In this document: positions 50,157-59,868 of the stretch, piece by piece
How positions within the stretch are numbered: position 1 is the first letter of the stretch
Layout of the letters: every line of letters starts with the position of its first letter
Source: Candidatus Lachnoclostridium avicola
GTDB taxonomy: Bacteria > Bacillota > Clostridia > Lachnospirales > Lachnospiraceae
NCBI GenBank assembly: GCA_019114465.1
Contig: DXFM01000048.1
Coordinates: forward strand, 41,475 to 105,474
DNA length: 64,000 nt
Reading direction: 5' to 3'
Notes under the pieces: generated by a model
What the model saw: only the letters and a program-made list of their open reading frames with translations
What the model was told of the DNA's origin: nothing
Databases searched by the model: none
Translations under genes and position numbers: made by a program

Positions 50157-51941
50157 GTGAATGAGCGTTTGGAGAGACTGAGGGAAAAGATGAGAGAGAG
50201 GGGCATTGACGTGTATGTGGTGCCCACCTCTGATTTCCACGAGTCGGAATATGTGGGGGAGCATTTTGCCTGCCGGAAATATATCACCGGGTTTACCGGT
50301 TCCGCGGGAACAGCGGTGGTGACCATGACGGAGGCCGGGCTTTGGACTGACGGCCGGTATTTCGTTCAGGCATCCGGACAGCTGAAGGGCAGCGATGTGG
50401 CTCTGATGAAAATGGGTGTGGAAGGTGTGCCCACTGTCCTGGAGTATATTGGGCAGAAGCTTCCGGAAGGAGGAAAACTGGGCTTTGACGGCCGGGTGAT
50501 CAACGAGCTTCTGGGCGAGGATATGGAAGCTGCCGTATCCGGAAAACACGGCACGGTGGTGTACGGGGAAGACCTGGTGGGCATGATCTGGGAGGACCGC
50601 CCTGCCCTCTCCAGAGAGCCGGTGTGGATCCTGGATGAGAAGTACTGCGGAAAATCTGCCGGCGAGAAGATCGGCGATCTCCGCCGGGCCATGAAGCAGG
50701 CGGGAGCGGACGTCCATGTGCTGACGGCTCTGGACGATATCGTGTGGCTGTTAAATATCCGGGGAAATGATGTGCCCTGCAATCCGGTGGTGCTCTCCTA
50801 TCTGGTGGTGACGGACAGTCAGGTTCTGTTTTTTGTCCAGGAGGAGGCCCTCGACGATGAGGTGAAGGCCTACTTAAACGGGCTGGGAGTGACAGTGCGG
50901 CCTTATGGCGGCATTTACGAGTATGTAAAAACCCTTCGGGACCAGGCGGTGATGGTGGAAAAGAGCCGGGTGAATTACGCTCTCTGCCACAATCTGGACT
51001 CCAGCTGCCGGCTGATCGACCGGATGAATCCCACGGCCCTTGCCAAGGCGGTGAAAAACGAGACAGAGATGGAAAATCTCCGCCGGGCCCATATCAAGGA
51101 CGGCGTGGCGGTGACCAAATACATCTGCTGGCTGAAGAAGAACATTGGAAAGATCCCCATGGACGAGATGAGCGTGGCGGACAAACTGGAAGAGTTCCGG
51201 AAGGAGCAGGAGGGCTATCTGGAGCCCAGCTTCGACACCATTTCCGCTTACGGACCCAACGCGGCCATGTGCCATTATTCTGCCACCGAGGAGAGCAAGG
51301 CAGTTCTGGAGCCGAGGGGACTTTACCTGGTGGATTCCGGCGGCCAGTACTATGAGGGCACCACGGATATCACCAGAACCATCGCTTTGGGCGAGCTGAC
51401 GGCGGAGGAGAGAGAGCATTTCACCCTGACGGTGATGAGCATGCTCCGCCTGGGCAATGTAAAATTCCTTCACGGCTGCCGGGGACTGAACCTGGACTAT
51501 GTGGCCAGGGAGGTGTTCTGGCAGAGAGGTCTGAACTTTGACCACGGCACGGGCCATGGCGTGGGATATCTGTTAAACGTCCATGAACGTCCCAACGGCA
51601 TCCGCTGGAAGGTGGTGCCGGAGCGTCAGGACAGCGGAGTGCTGGAGGAGGGCATGCTCACCTCCGACGAGCCGGGAATCTACATCGAGGGAAGCCACGG
51701 CGTCCGCACGGAGAATCTGATTCTGTGCCGGAAGGCGGAGAAGACGGAGTTCGGCCAGTTTATGAGATTTGAGTTCGTGACCTTTGTGCCCATTGATCTG
51801 GACGCCATCGACAAATCCATCATGCGTCAGGAGGATGTGGATCTGTTAAATGCTTACCACAAAGAGGTGTACGAGAAGATTTCCCCCTACCTGACGGAGG
51901 AGGAAGCCGCCTGGCTGAAGGAATATACGAGAGCCATCTGA
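50157..51941 (+). CDS. Aminopeptidase P family (M24) metallopeptidase
   Basis: 'RGIDVYVVPTSDFHESEYVGEHFACRKYITGFTGSAGTAVV', 'LVDSGGQYYEGTTDITRTIALG', 'GTGHGVG'; GTG start. Confidence 0.95.
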   Translation: MNERLERLREKMRERGIDVYVVPTSDFHESEYVGEHFACRKYITGFTGSAGTAVVTMTEAGLWTDGRYFVQASGQLKGSDVALMKMGVEGVPTVLEYIGQKLPEGGKLGFDGRVINELLGEDMEAAVSGKHGTVVYGEDLVGMIWEDRPALSREPVWILDEKYCGKSAGEKIGDLRRAMKQAGADVHVLTALDDIVWLLNIRGNDVPCNPVVLSYLVVTDSQVLFFVQEEALDDEVKAYLNGLGVTVRPYGGIYEYVKTLRDQAVMVEKSRVNYALCHNLDSSCRLIDRMNPTALAKAVKNETEMENLRRAHIKDGVAVTKYICWLKKNIGKIPMDEMSVADKLEEFRKEQEGYLEPSFDTISAYGPNAAMCHYSATEESKAVLEPRGLYLVDSGGQYYEGTTDITRTIALGELTAEEREHFTLTVMSMLRLGNVKFLHGCRGLNLDYVAREVFWQRGLNFDHGTGHGVGYLLNVHERPNGIRWKVVPERQDSGVLEEGMLTSDEPGIYIEGSHGVRTENLILCRKAEKTEFGQFMRFEFVTFVPIDLDAIDKSIMRQEDVDLLNAYHKEVYEKISPYLTEEEAAWLKEYTRAI

Positions 51942-51964
51942 ATACCAATATGAGACGAAAACCG

Positions 51965-52020
51965 GGGACCGCCCCGCGGCGAAGAGCAGAACTGCTTCGC
52001 TGCGGGGCGGTCCCTTTTTT
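51965..52020 (+). terminator. Strong intrinsic terminator
   Basis: gggaccgccccgc..gcggggcggtccc followed by ttttttt. Confidence 0.92.
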
Positions 52021-52059
52021 TGCCCGGCAGCGGCGGCGCTGCAGAAGAAAAAATGAAAA

Positions 52060-52148
52060 ATGAAATAAAATTACATTTAAAATATTTATATAAAATATAT
52101 TGTAATTTAATTTCATATGTGCTATTATACCCGAGTAAGCGCTTATAT
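52060..52148 (+). promoter_or_regulatory. Candidate control region of PTS/murQ cluster: inverted repeat, promoter and cre-like site
   Basis: ATGAAATAAAATTACA (52060-52075) / TGTAATTTAATTTCAT (52101-52116); -35 TTGTAA 52100, -10 TATTAT 52123 (17-nt spacer); GTAAGCGCTTAT 52135-52146. Confidence 0.65.
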
Positions 52149-52233
52149 ACGAAGAAAAATTAGGTAAAATGCTGCCATATGACAGCGGAGACTGAAAAGA
52201 AAAATGTAAGAATTGTCTTTAAGGAGGGCGAGT

Positions 52234-53046
52234 ATGCAGGAGATTTCTGTATTATTTGTCGTATTGGTGGTGCTGTACACTGTTGTGGCGGTGGCAGACC
52301 AGATTTCTATTCAGTGCGGGATTTACACCCCGCTGTTTGCGGCCACGTTTGTGGGATTCCTGCTGGGAGATCTGCAGACCGGCCTGATCATCGGAGCGAC
52401 CCTTCAGCTGATGACGCTGGGTGTGGCCACTTACGGAGGAGCAACGGTTCCGGATTATCTGTCCGGAGCGATCATGGGAACAACCTATGCCATTATTTCC
52501 GGCGAAGGCGCGGAGTACGGCATTGCTCTGGCCATCCCCATCGGCCTTCTGCTGACCCAGATGGACATTCTGGGCAGAATGTGCAACTCTTTCTTCCAGC
52601 ACTATGCGGACCGCTGCGCGGAGGGGGGCGATTACAGGGGAGTGGAGAGGGCAAACCTTCTGGGCTTCCTGCCCTGGGCGCTGTCCCGCGTCATTCCCGT
52701 GATGGTGGGCCTGATCTTCGGGGAGGCTGTGGTCAACAGCATCAACGCTTTCATCCCCTCATGGTTCATGACCGGTCTGAAGACGGCAGGCGCTATTCTC
52801 CCGGCCATGGGTATGGCGATTCTGATGCGGTATCTGCCGCTGAAGAAATACTATGCTTACTTTATCATCGGCTTTGTGATGCTGGCCTATGCGGGATCCA
52901 TGTTCAGCGTGATGGCGGCGGCTCTTCTGGGACTGGCCCTGGCGGCAATTCACTATTCCAGAACGAGGGACCGTGCCGCAGCGGCAGCCGTATCGGAGAA
53001 CGGCATGGTGAGAATCGACGACGAGGAGGTAGAGATCAATGGCTAA
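52234..53046 (+). CDS. PTS mannose/fructose/sorbose family IIC
   Basis: 'GFLLGDLQTGLIIGATLQLMTLGVATYGGATVPD'. Confidence 0.93.
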   Translation: MQEISVLFVVLVVLYTVVAVADQISIQCGIYTPLFAATFVGFLLGDLQTGLIIGATLQLMTLGVATYGGATVPDYLSGAIMGTTYAIISGEGAEYGIALAIPIGLLLTQMDILGRMCNSFFQHYADRCAEGGDYRGVERANLLGFLPWALSRVIPVMVGLIFGEAVVNSINAFIPSWFMTGLKTAGAILPAMGMAILMRYLPLKKYYAYFIIGFVMLAYAGSMFSVMAAALLGLALAAIHYSRTRDRAAAAAVSENGMVRIDDEEVEING

Positions 53047-53872
53047 CCAGACAGAGAGTACCAAGCTGACGAAGCAGGACATTAAGAAAGTCTATATCAG
53101 AAATCTGTTCGCGCTCCAGTTCGGATGGAACTACGAGAAAATGCAGGGCCTGGGCTATGCCTACGTGATCATGCCGGTGCTAAAGCGGCTGTACAAAAAT
53201 GATCCGGAAAAGATGAAGAAAGCCCTGAAAATGCAGCTTTCCTATTTCAACACCACCCCCGCCATGGCCCATCTGATCACCGGCGCGGATATGGCTCTGG
53301 AGGAAGAGCTGGGCGTGGAGTCCGAAGAGACGGTGATGGCGGTAAAGACCGGTCTGATGGGACCTCTGGCCGGTGTGGGAGATACCCTGTTCATCGCCAT
53401 TTACCGGGCCATCGTATTTTCCATTGCGGCCTACATTGCCATGCAGGGAAACCCGGTGGGCCTGATTATCCCGCTGATCACCTGCGCGGCCGTGCTCTGG
53501 ATCCGGTATAAATTTACCTGGCTCGGGTACAACTCCGGACGGAAGCTGGCCACCAGCTTTGCCGACAAGCTCGCGCCCATCACGGAGGCGGCCAGCATTC
53601 TGGGCTTGACGGTAGTGGGAGCCCTGATCCCCTCTGTCATCTCCTACAAGACGGATCTGACCTTCGCCATGGGTGAGGTGACCTTCTCTGTACAGGAAAT
53701 GCTGGACAAGATTCTTCCCTGCATGCTTCCTCTGGGCATCGTTATGCTGTCCTACTGGCTGCTGGGAAAAAAGAAGATCAATTCCACCAAGCTGATCTTT
53801 ATCCTGATCGCTCTGGGAATGGTTCTGGGAAACCTGCAGAATATGCTGACCTTTGCGGCCGGATTGTTTTAA
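53039..53872 (+). CDS. PTS mannose/fructose/sorbose family IID
   Basis: 'LFALQFGWNYEKMQGLGYAYVIMPVLKRLY', 'TGLMGPLAGVGDTLF'. Confidence 0.95.
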   Translation: MANQTESTKLTKQDIKKVYIRNLFALQFGWNYEKMQGLGYAYVIMPVLKRLYKNDPEKMKKALKMQLSYFNTTPAMAHLITGADMALEEELGVESEETVMAVKTGLMGPLAGVGDTLFIAIYRAIVFSIAAYIAMQGNPVGLIIPLITCAAVLWIRYKFTWLGYNSGRKLATSFADKLAPITEAASILGLTVVGALIPSVISYKTDLTFAMGEVTFSVQEMLDKILPCMLPLGIVMLSYWLLGKKKINSTKLIFILIALGMVLGNLQNMLTFAAGLF

Positions 53873-53887
53873 GTTCGGAGGTGTGGT

Positions 53888-54838
53888 ATGATAGGATTAA
53901 TTGTGACTGGGCACGGGAATTTTGCCACAGGAATCACCAGCAGCTTCCGGCTGATTGCGGGAGATGTGCCGGATTATGAGGCGGTGGACTTTCTTCCGGA
54001 GGATTCCATTGAAATGATGACAGAGAAGCTGAGCAATGCGGCCGCCCGGCTGGACGGATGTGAGAGCATCCTGGTGCTGACGGATCTGGCCGGGGGATCC
54101 CCCTACAATGTGGCTTCCAAAATGCGCATGGAACGGAAGGACACCATGGAAGTGATCGCCGGAATCAACCTGGCGGCTCTCATTGAGGCCGGAATGGCCA
54201 GGGAGAGCGCTGCGGATGCGGGGGAACTGGCGCGGGACGTGGAGGAGACGGCAAAGGAACAGGTGATCCGTTTCCTGACGGATGAGGAGCAGGCAGCCGC
54301 CGCGGCGGCGAAGCCGGCGAAAAAGGCGGCAGTCCGCCGCGGCAATCCGGACGGACCGAAGGGTGTCATCGTTCACGCCAGAGTGGACGAGCGCCTGATT
54401 CACGGCCAGGTGGCCATGGTGTGGACCAACACCGTGGGAGCCAGCCGGATCGTCGTGGTCAACGACGACGTTCTGAAGGACGATATGGCGCTGGCGGGAC
54501 TGAAGATGGCAAAGCCGGCAGGAGTGAAGCTGTCCATTATGACGGTGAACCGGGCGGTGGAGCGCCTGAAGGAAAACGCCTACTCCGGCGACCGGATCTT
54601 TGTGATCACGAAGAACATCGCCGACATGGCGGAGCTGATCCGCCGGGGCGTGGAGATTGACCGGGTGAACGTGGGAAATGTGGCAAAGCGGGAAGGTTCC
54701 CGGAACATTAAAAAGTCGGTGAACTTAACGGAGCAGGACATCGCGGATATTCAGGAGATGATCCGCGGGGGACATTCCGTGACGGCTCAGATGATTCCCA
54801 ACGAATCGGACCAGTCCATCTTAAATTATCTGCAGTGA
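53888..54838 (+). CDS. PTS mannose-family fused IIA-IIB
   Basis: IIA 'LIVTGHGNFATGITSSF' and IIB 'HARVDERLIHGQVAMVWTN' active-site histidines both present. Confidence 0.93.
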   Translation: MIGLIVTGHGNFATGITSSFRLIAGDVPDYEAVDFLPEDSIEMMTEKLSNAAARLDGCESILVLTDLAGGSPYNVASKMRMERKDTMEVIAGINLAALIEAGMARESAADAGELARDVEETAKEQVIRFLTDEEQAAAAAAKPAKKAAVRRGNPDGPKGVIVHARVDERLIHGQVAMVWTNTVGASRIVVVNDDVLKDDMALAGLKMAKPAGVKLSIMTVNRAVERLKENAYSGDRIFVITKNIADMAELIRRGVEIDRVNVGNVAKREGSRNIKKSVNLTEQDIADIQEMIRGGHSVTAQMIPNESDQSILNYLQ

Positions 54839-54863
54839 GGGCAGAGACAGGGAGGAAATCGCC

Positions 54864-55730
54864 GTGGACCATATTATGCTGAAAATTCGGGAGCGTTATC
54901 ACCAGATGAGCAAAGGAGACAAGAAGATTTCAGACTTTGTGCTGGAACATCATGACCAGATTCTGGGGATGACGGCGGCGGATATCGCACAGGCCAGCGG
55001 GGTTTCCCCCGCCTCTGTGATCCGGTATGTGAAAAAGATGGGGGCGGACGGCCTGGACGGCTTTAAGCTGGAACTGGCCGCCGTCCGGGAGAAGCCGGAA
55101 AACAGGGGGGAGTGGAGGATGGCGGACCCCATCCTCTCCGACGAGGACGATCTGAACACCATCTGCTCAAAGATGCAGGCCAGGACGGAGAGCGCATTCC
55201 GGGATTTCTTCTATCAGCTGGATAAAGAAGCCCTGGAACAGGCGGTGGAGACGGTGAAAAAGGCGAGAAAAATATATCTTCTCGGTCTTGGAGCCTCCTA
55301 CGCGGCGGCTTATGATCTGTTTCACAAACTGCGCCGGGCGGGATTTGACGCCAGCTGTTATCAGGATCTGAACATGGTGACGGAGTTTTTCAGCTATATT
55401 GACCAGAGAGATGCGGTTCTGGCGTTTTCCTACAGCGGACAGTCCAAAGAAATTCTGTACAGCTGTGAGAAGGCTCTGGAAAAGAAGGCGAAGGTGGTCG
55501 CCGTCACCAGAAAAGCGGAGTCTCCTCTGCGGAAGCTGGCGGATATCAGTCTGTGCGTGCCCGATCTGGAGGATGTGCGCCGGGTGGGAGCTTTTGAATC
55601 CCTGCAGACGTCCCTGATGATGGGATGTCTGATTTATCTGGGCGTCATCCGTGAGGACTTTAAGCGGATCGAAGTTGAGCTGGTGAAGACCAGAAAGATG
55701 GTGGAAGGTCTGAAAAAGAAGACAGAGTGA
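54864..55730 (+). CDS. MurR/RpiR family transcriptional regulator
   Basis: N-terminal HTH 'MTAADIAQASGVSPASVIRYVKKMGADGLDGFKLEL' plus SIS domain 'AFSYSGQSKEI'. Confidence 0.94.
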   Translation: MDHIMLKIRERYHQMSKGDKKISDFVLEHHDQILGMTAADIAQASGVSPASVIRYVKKMGADGLDGFKLELAAVREKPENRGEWRMADPILSDEDDLNTICSKMQARTESAFRDFFYQLDKEALEQAVETVKKARKIYLLGLGASYAAAYDLFHKLRRAGFDASCYQDLNMVTEFFSYIDQRDAVLAFSYSGQSKEILYSCEKALEKKAKVVAVTRKAESPLRKLADISLCVPDLEDVRRVGAFESLQTSLMMGCLIYLGVIREDFKRIEVELVKTRKMVEGLKKKTE

Positions 55731-55742
55731 GGTAAATAGAAC

Positions 55743-56645
55743 ATGGTTAATATAGACGGACTGACCACAGAGACGGTAAACGAGGCCACAAAACACATTG
55801 ACGAGATGGACGCTCTGGGAATTGTCACCCTGATCAACCAGGAGGACAAAAAGGTGGCGGAGGCCATTGAAAAGGAGCTTCCCAACGTGGCGAAGGCGGT
55901 GGACGCCGTGGCGGAGCGGTTTAAAAAAGGCGGGCGGATCATTTACTGCGGAGCAGGTACTTCCGGAAGAATGGGAACTCTGGACGCAGTGGAGCTGACC
56001 CCCACCTACGGCGTTTCCCCGGACCGCGCCTTCGGCCTGCTGGCCGGGGGAGAGAAGGCCATGTACCAGGCCGTGGAAGGGGCGGAGGATTCCGCTCAGC
56101 TGGCGGTGGAAGATTTAAAGAGAGTGGGGCTGACGGCGGATGACTGCGTCATCGGAGTCGCGGCCAGCGGCAGAACGCCCTACACTCTGGCGGCTATCCA
56201 GTACGCCAACGAGACAGGAGCCTTGAGCGTGTCGGTCACCTGCAACGGAGACAGCCAGATGGCGGCCGCGGCGCAGATCTCCATCGCTCCCGTCGTGGGG
56301 CCGGAGGTCATCAGCGGTTCCACCAGAATGAAGGCGGGTACGGCTCAGAAGATGGTGCTCAACATGATTTCCACCGGCGTGATGGTGCGGGTGGGAAAGG
56401 CTTACCAGAATTACATGGTGCATGTGCAGCCCACCAATGAAAAGCTGGTGGTGAGAGCGGAGCGGATGATTTCCGAGATCACCGGGGCAGACCGGGACCG
56501 GGCGGCAAAGGCTCTGAAGGAGTCGAAGATGGCGGTACCGGAAGCGATTGTGATGGTGTCCTCCGGATGCAGTCTGGACCGGGCGAAAGAAGTGCTGGAC
56601 CAGGCGGACGGCCGGGTGCGGGAGGCCATTGAACTGGCAAAATAA
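55743..56645 (+). CDS. murQ: N-acetylmuramic acid 6-phosphate etherase
   Basis: 'RIIYCGAGTSGRMGTLDAVELTPTYG', 'GPEVISGSTRMKAGTAQKMVLNMIST'. Confidence 0.97.
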   Translation: MVNIDGLTTETVNEATKHIDEMDALGIVTLINQEDKKVAEAIEKELPNVAKAVDAVAERFKKGGRIIYCGAGTSGRMGTLDAVELTPTYGVSPDRAFGLLAGGEKAMYQAVEGAEDSAQLAVEDLKRVGLTADDCVIGVAASGRTPYTLAAIQYANETGALSVSVTCNGDSQMAAAAQISIAPVVGPEVISGSTRMKAGTAQKMVLNMISTGVMVRVGKAYQNYMVHVQPTNEKLVVRAERMISEITGADRDRAAKALKESKMAVPEAIVMVSSGCSLDRAKEVLDQADGRVREAIELAK

Positions 56646-56672
56646 GTGACAGCAGTGAGCAAAGGAGCGGAT

Positions 56673-57659
56673 ATGAAAGACTGGGATAGGGTCCATGATG
56701 AGATTGGAAAGCTGATAGAGGAGGGCGTGATCTGGGGCGCTTCCTATGGATTCGTGAGGGAGGGAGAGCTGTCTTCCTTTTACCGGGGCGTCCAGGGAGC
56801 GGTGAAGCCGTGGTCGGAGAGAGCGCTGGGGCCGGGAATGTTTTACGATCTGGCTTCCCTGACGAAGGTGACGGGAACTGCGGTGAGGATTCTGCAGCTG
56901 ATTCAGGAGGGAAAACTGGAGTTTTCCACTCCGGTGCAGGCGGTGTTAAAGCGTTTTTCCCGGCCGGAGATAAAGGTGGAGAACCTGCTGCTTCACAACA
57001 GCGGACTGCCGGCGGAGATTCCGGACAAAGCCTCTCTGACAGCGGACAACATCCGGGACCGGCTCTATGAGACAAGGCCGGAAGCGGCTCCCGGGGAGAG
57101 GTACTGTTATTCCGATCCCGGTTTTATGCTTCTGGGCCTGATGGTGGAGGAGCTTGACGGGACCAGCCTGGATGAGAGCTACCGAAAGCATATGTTCGGT
57201 CCTCTGGGACTGAATCAGACTTCCTATCACCCGAAAGGGGAAATGGGACAGTTTATTCCCGAGGAGCACACCCAGGAAAGGGGCTGGATCTGCGGGGAGG
57301 TCCATGACTCGAAGGCCTATCTCATGGGGGAGAGCGGAAGCGCAGGACTTTTTTCCACTCTGGACGATATGCTGCATTTTGTAAAGGCCTGGCTGAATCA
57401 GGATGAACGGCTGATAAGCCGGGAATTATTTGAAAAAGTGGAACATACCTGTCAGTTTGACAGGACCTATGGCTGGGGGGTGGAGTACGGGCCGGGAACC
57501 CTGTACCACTCCGGATTTACGGGGACTTCCATCCTGATGGATGTGAAGACGGGAGAAGGACTGGTTCTTCTCACCAACCGGATTCATCCCAGCCGGGAAA
57601 ACGTGGAATTTTTGGACCGGAGAAAACGGATCAACCGTCTGTGGCTGGGAAAAAACTGA
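56673..57659 (+). CDS. Beta-lactamase family serine hydrolase
   Basis: 'YDLASLTKVTGTAVRILQLIQEGKL' (SxxK), 'YCYSDPGFMLLGLMVEEL' (YxN-like). Confidence 0.9.
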   Translation: MKDWDRVHDEIGKLIEEGVIWGASYGFVREGELSSFYRGVQGAVKPWSERALGPGMFYDLASLTKVTGTAVRILQLIQEGKLEFSTPVQAVLKRFSRPEIKVENLLLHNSGLPAEIPDKASLTADNIRDRLYETRPEAAPGERYCYSDPGFMLLGLMVEELDGTSLDESYRKHMFGPLGLNQTSYHPKGEMGQFIPEEHTQERGWICGEVHDSKAYLMGESGSAGLFSTLDDMLHFVKAWLNQDERLISRELFEKVEHTCQFDRTYGWGVEYGPGTLYHSGFTGTSILMDVKTGEGLVLLTNRIHPSRENVEFLDRRKRINRLWLGKN

Positions 57660-57711
57660 GGGAGACAGCCGGGACGGAGAAGAAAAGGAATACGAGAACA
57701 GGAGAGCGGAT

Positions 57712-59733
57712 ATGAAAAAATGGCGTGTGACAGCAGCAGGTCTGTGTATAGGTCTGGCAGCGATTTCATTATATGGCTGCCAGAACGCGGGGGAGAGCAC
57801 AACTGCTGCGGAGGAGACGGCGGCGGAAGCCGGCAGTGAGGAGAAGACGGACGGCTCTGATCAGGAGAGCCAGGAACCGATGACCATGCGGGTGGCCACC
57901 TGGAATGTGGATTCCAAGGCCCATCCGGACATTAAAAAGATGTCGGAGATCATAAAAGAAAACGGTGTGGAGATTATGGGCTTCCAGGAAATCGACGTGA
58001 ACAACACGAGAAACGATTACGACATGGTCCAGGACTTTGTCAATGACGATTACCCGTACGTCCATTTCGCCAAGGGGAGAGATTTTGCAAACGGCGGATT
58101 CGGAGTGGGCGTCACCTCTCAGTATGAGCTGAAGGAGGTGAGCTCCATTCCCATTGAGAGCACCGGAAGCAAAGCCACCAAAGTGCTGGAGCGGACGGTA
58201 TTTGAGAAGGACGGACGGGAAATCGCTTTCTATGTGACCCACACCAGCTGGGAAAATACGGACTTAAGAAGGCGTCAGTTCGCGGAGATCATAGAGCGGG
58301 TAAAAATGGAGCCCACGGAGTACAAGATTATGGTGGCGGACTGGAATGCGGATCAGAGCCTCTACGAATACACCATGTTTGAGGACGGGTTTCACATCGC
58401 CAACGGAAAAGATGGAAAGTGGCTGGATACCTTTAACGGCACTGATGATTCCATGAAGGTGCTCACAGTGGACAATATCATTACCACCAAAAACATCCGG
58501 ATCACAGACGTGGGAACGGTTCACAGCGATATGGCGGATCACGACATGCTCTGGGCGGACCTGGAATTTCTGGATCAGGCAGAAGGGGAGCCTGCTTCAG
58601 ATAACCGGGCGCTGGGCCAGGAGGTGACTGCGTCTTCCACAAAAGAGGGCAGCGATCCCTATATGTTAAATGATTACGATATGGATACCTGCTGGACGGC
58701 GGCGGAAGTCGGAGAGCAGAGCGTTGTACTGGAGCTTGACCGGGTGTATGACGGCAGCCAGGCAGAGATCTACTGGGGAGATGGAAAACCGGAAAGCTGT
58801 ACGGTGGAGGTTTCCACAGATGGATCCACTTACAGAGAGGCGGCTGTGACGGAGACGGAAGATCACACGGAAGCGGCTCTGGACGGGGAAGTGAAATTCA
58901 TCCGTCTGGATGTAAATGGAAGCCAGCCGGTTCAGATCCGGGAACTGCAGGTATTCGACGACTTTATTGTGCCGGAGAGCGTACCGGAGGAGAATCTCCT
59001 GGAAAACGGAGATATGGAGGCAGAGGACGGCTGGGAGTTTGCGGACATCACCGTTCCGGCGGAGGACGGAGCAGATCAGCCGGCGGCTTCCTATGAATTT
59101 GGCTATGGGGAAGACGCTCACGGCGGAAGCCGGGCGGCGGTGATCACAAAGACAGGAAAAGAGGCGGCTGGAGACGGAGTAATCCGCCAGACCATTTCCA
59201 TTGAACCCAACAAGCGCTATCAGCTGAGCTTCTGGCATAAGACCGATACCCTGGATTCCGCGTCCTTCACCTATGAGATCAATCAGAAGGACAAGGACGG
59301 AAACACCATTTCCACCCATCTGGCAAAATTGAACGACAACCTGAATATGAGCCGGGAATACCGGGAATTTGATTATAATTTCATCACTTCCCCCTATGCG
59401 GTGTCAGCGGATATCGTCCTTCATGTGGTGGCGGGCGAGGGGAGCCTGTACCTGGATGATGTGGCGGTGCGGGAAGTCATTCCCACAGAGGCTGTCTTTG
59501 TGGAAGCAGATAAAGCGGAGCTGGAAGTGGGAGAGACTGGAAAGGTGACGGCTCAGATTCTTCCCGGCAGCGCCAACGACCTGACGTTCCACTGGACCAG
59601 CAGCGATGAGAGTGTGATCACAGTGGCAGAGGACGGAACGGTGACTGCTGTGGGCGAGGGAAGCGCCTACGCCCGGTATGAAAACTCCGGGGATCTGACG
59701 GCAGAGTCTTCTGTGCTGATCACGGTAAAATAA
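57712..59733 (+). CDS. Lipoprotein endonuclease/exonuclease/phosphatase-family protein with C-terminal sugar-binding-like and Ig-like (BIG2) domains
   Basis: 'LYGCQNAGES' lipobox, 'MRVATWNVDSKAHPD', 'GFQEIDVNNTRNDY', 'MADHDMLWADL', C-terminal 'LTFHWTSSDESVITVAEDGTVTAVGEGSAYAR'. Confidence 0.88.
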   Translation: MKKWRVTAAGLCIGLAAISLYGCQNAGESTTAAEETAAEAGSEEKTDGSDQESQEPMTMRVATWNVDSKAHPDIKKMSEIIKENGVEIMGFQEIDVNNTRNDYDMVQDFVNDDYPYVHFAKGRDFANGGFGVGVTSQYELKEVSSIPIESTGSKATKVLERTVFEKDGREIAFYVTHTSWENTDLRRRQFAEIIERVKMEPTEYKIMVADWNADQSLYEYTMFEDGFHIANGKDGKWLDTFNGTDDSMKVLTVDNIITTKNIRITDVGTVHSDMADHDMLWADLEFLDQAEGEPASDNRALGQEVTASSTKEGSDPYMLNDYDMDTCWTAAEVGEQSVVLELDRVYDGSQAEIYWGDGKPESCTVEVSTDGSTYREAAVTETEDHTEAALDGEVKFIRLDVNGSQPVQIRELQVFDDFIVPESVPEENLLENGDMEAEDGWEFADITVPAEDGADQPAASYEFGYGEDAHGGSRAAVITKTGKEAAGDGVIRQTISIEPNKRYQLSFWHKTDTLDSASFTYEINQKDKDGNTISTHLAKLNDNLNMSREYREFDYNFITSPYAVSADIVLHVVAGEGSLYLDDVAVREVIPTEAVFVEADKAELEVGETGKVTAQILPGSANDLTFHWTSSDESVITVAEDGTVTAVGEGSAYARYENSGDLTAESSVLITVK

Positions 59734-59789
59734 CCGGAATATGAAAAAGAAGAAGTGAAAAAGGAATAATCAGGAGACATACACAGAAG

Positions 59790-59838
59790 GCACGGCCTTC
59801 CCGGCGAAATACCCGGGAATGGCCGTGCCTTTTAAATG
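59790..59838. terminator. Intrinsic terminator between convergent genes
   Basis: aaggcacggccttcccgg..ccgggaatggccgtgcctttt. Confidence 0.85.
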
Positions 59839-59868
59839 GTGAGAACCGTCAGTCTGTTCTGCGGAAAT

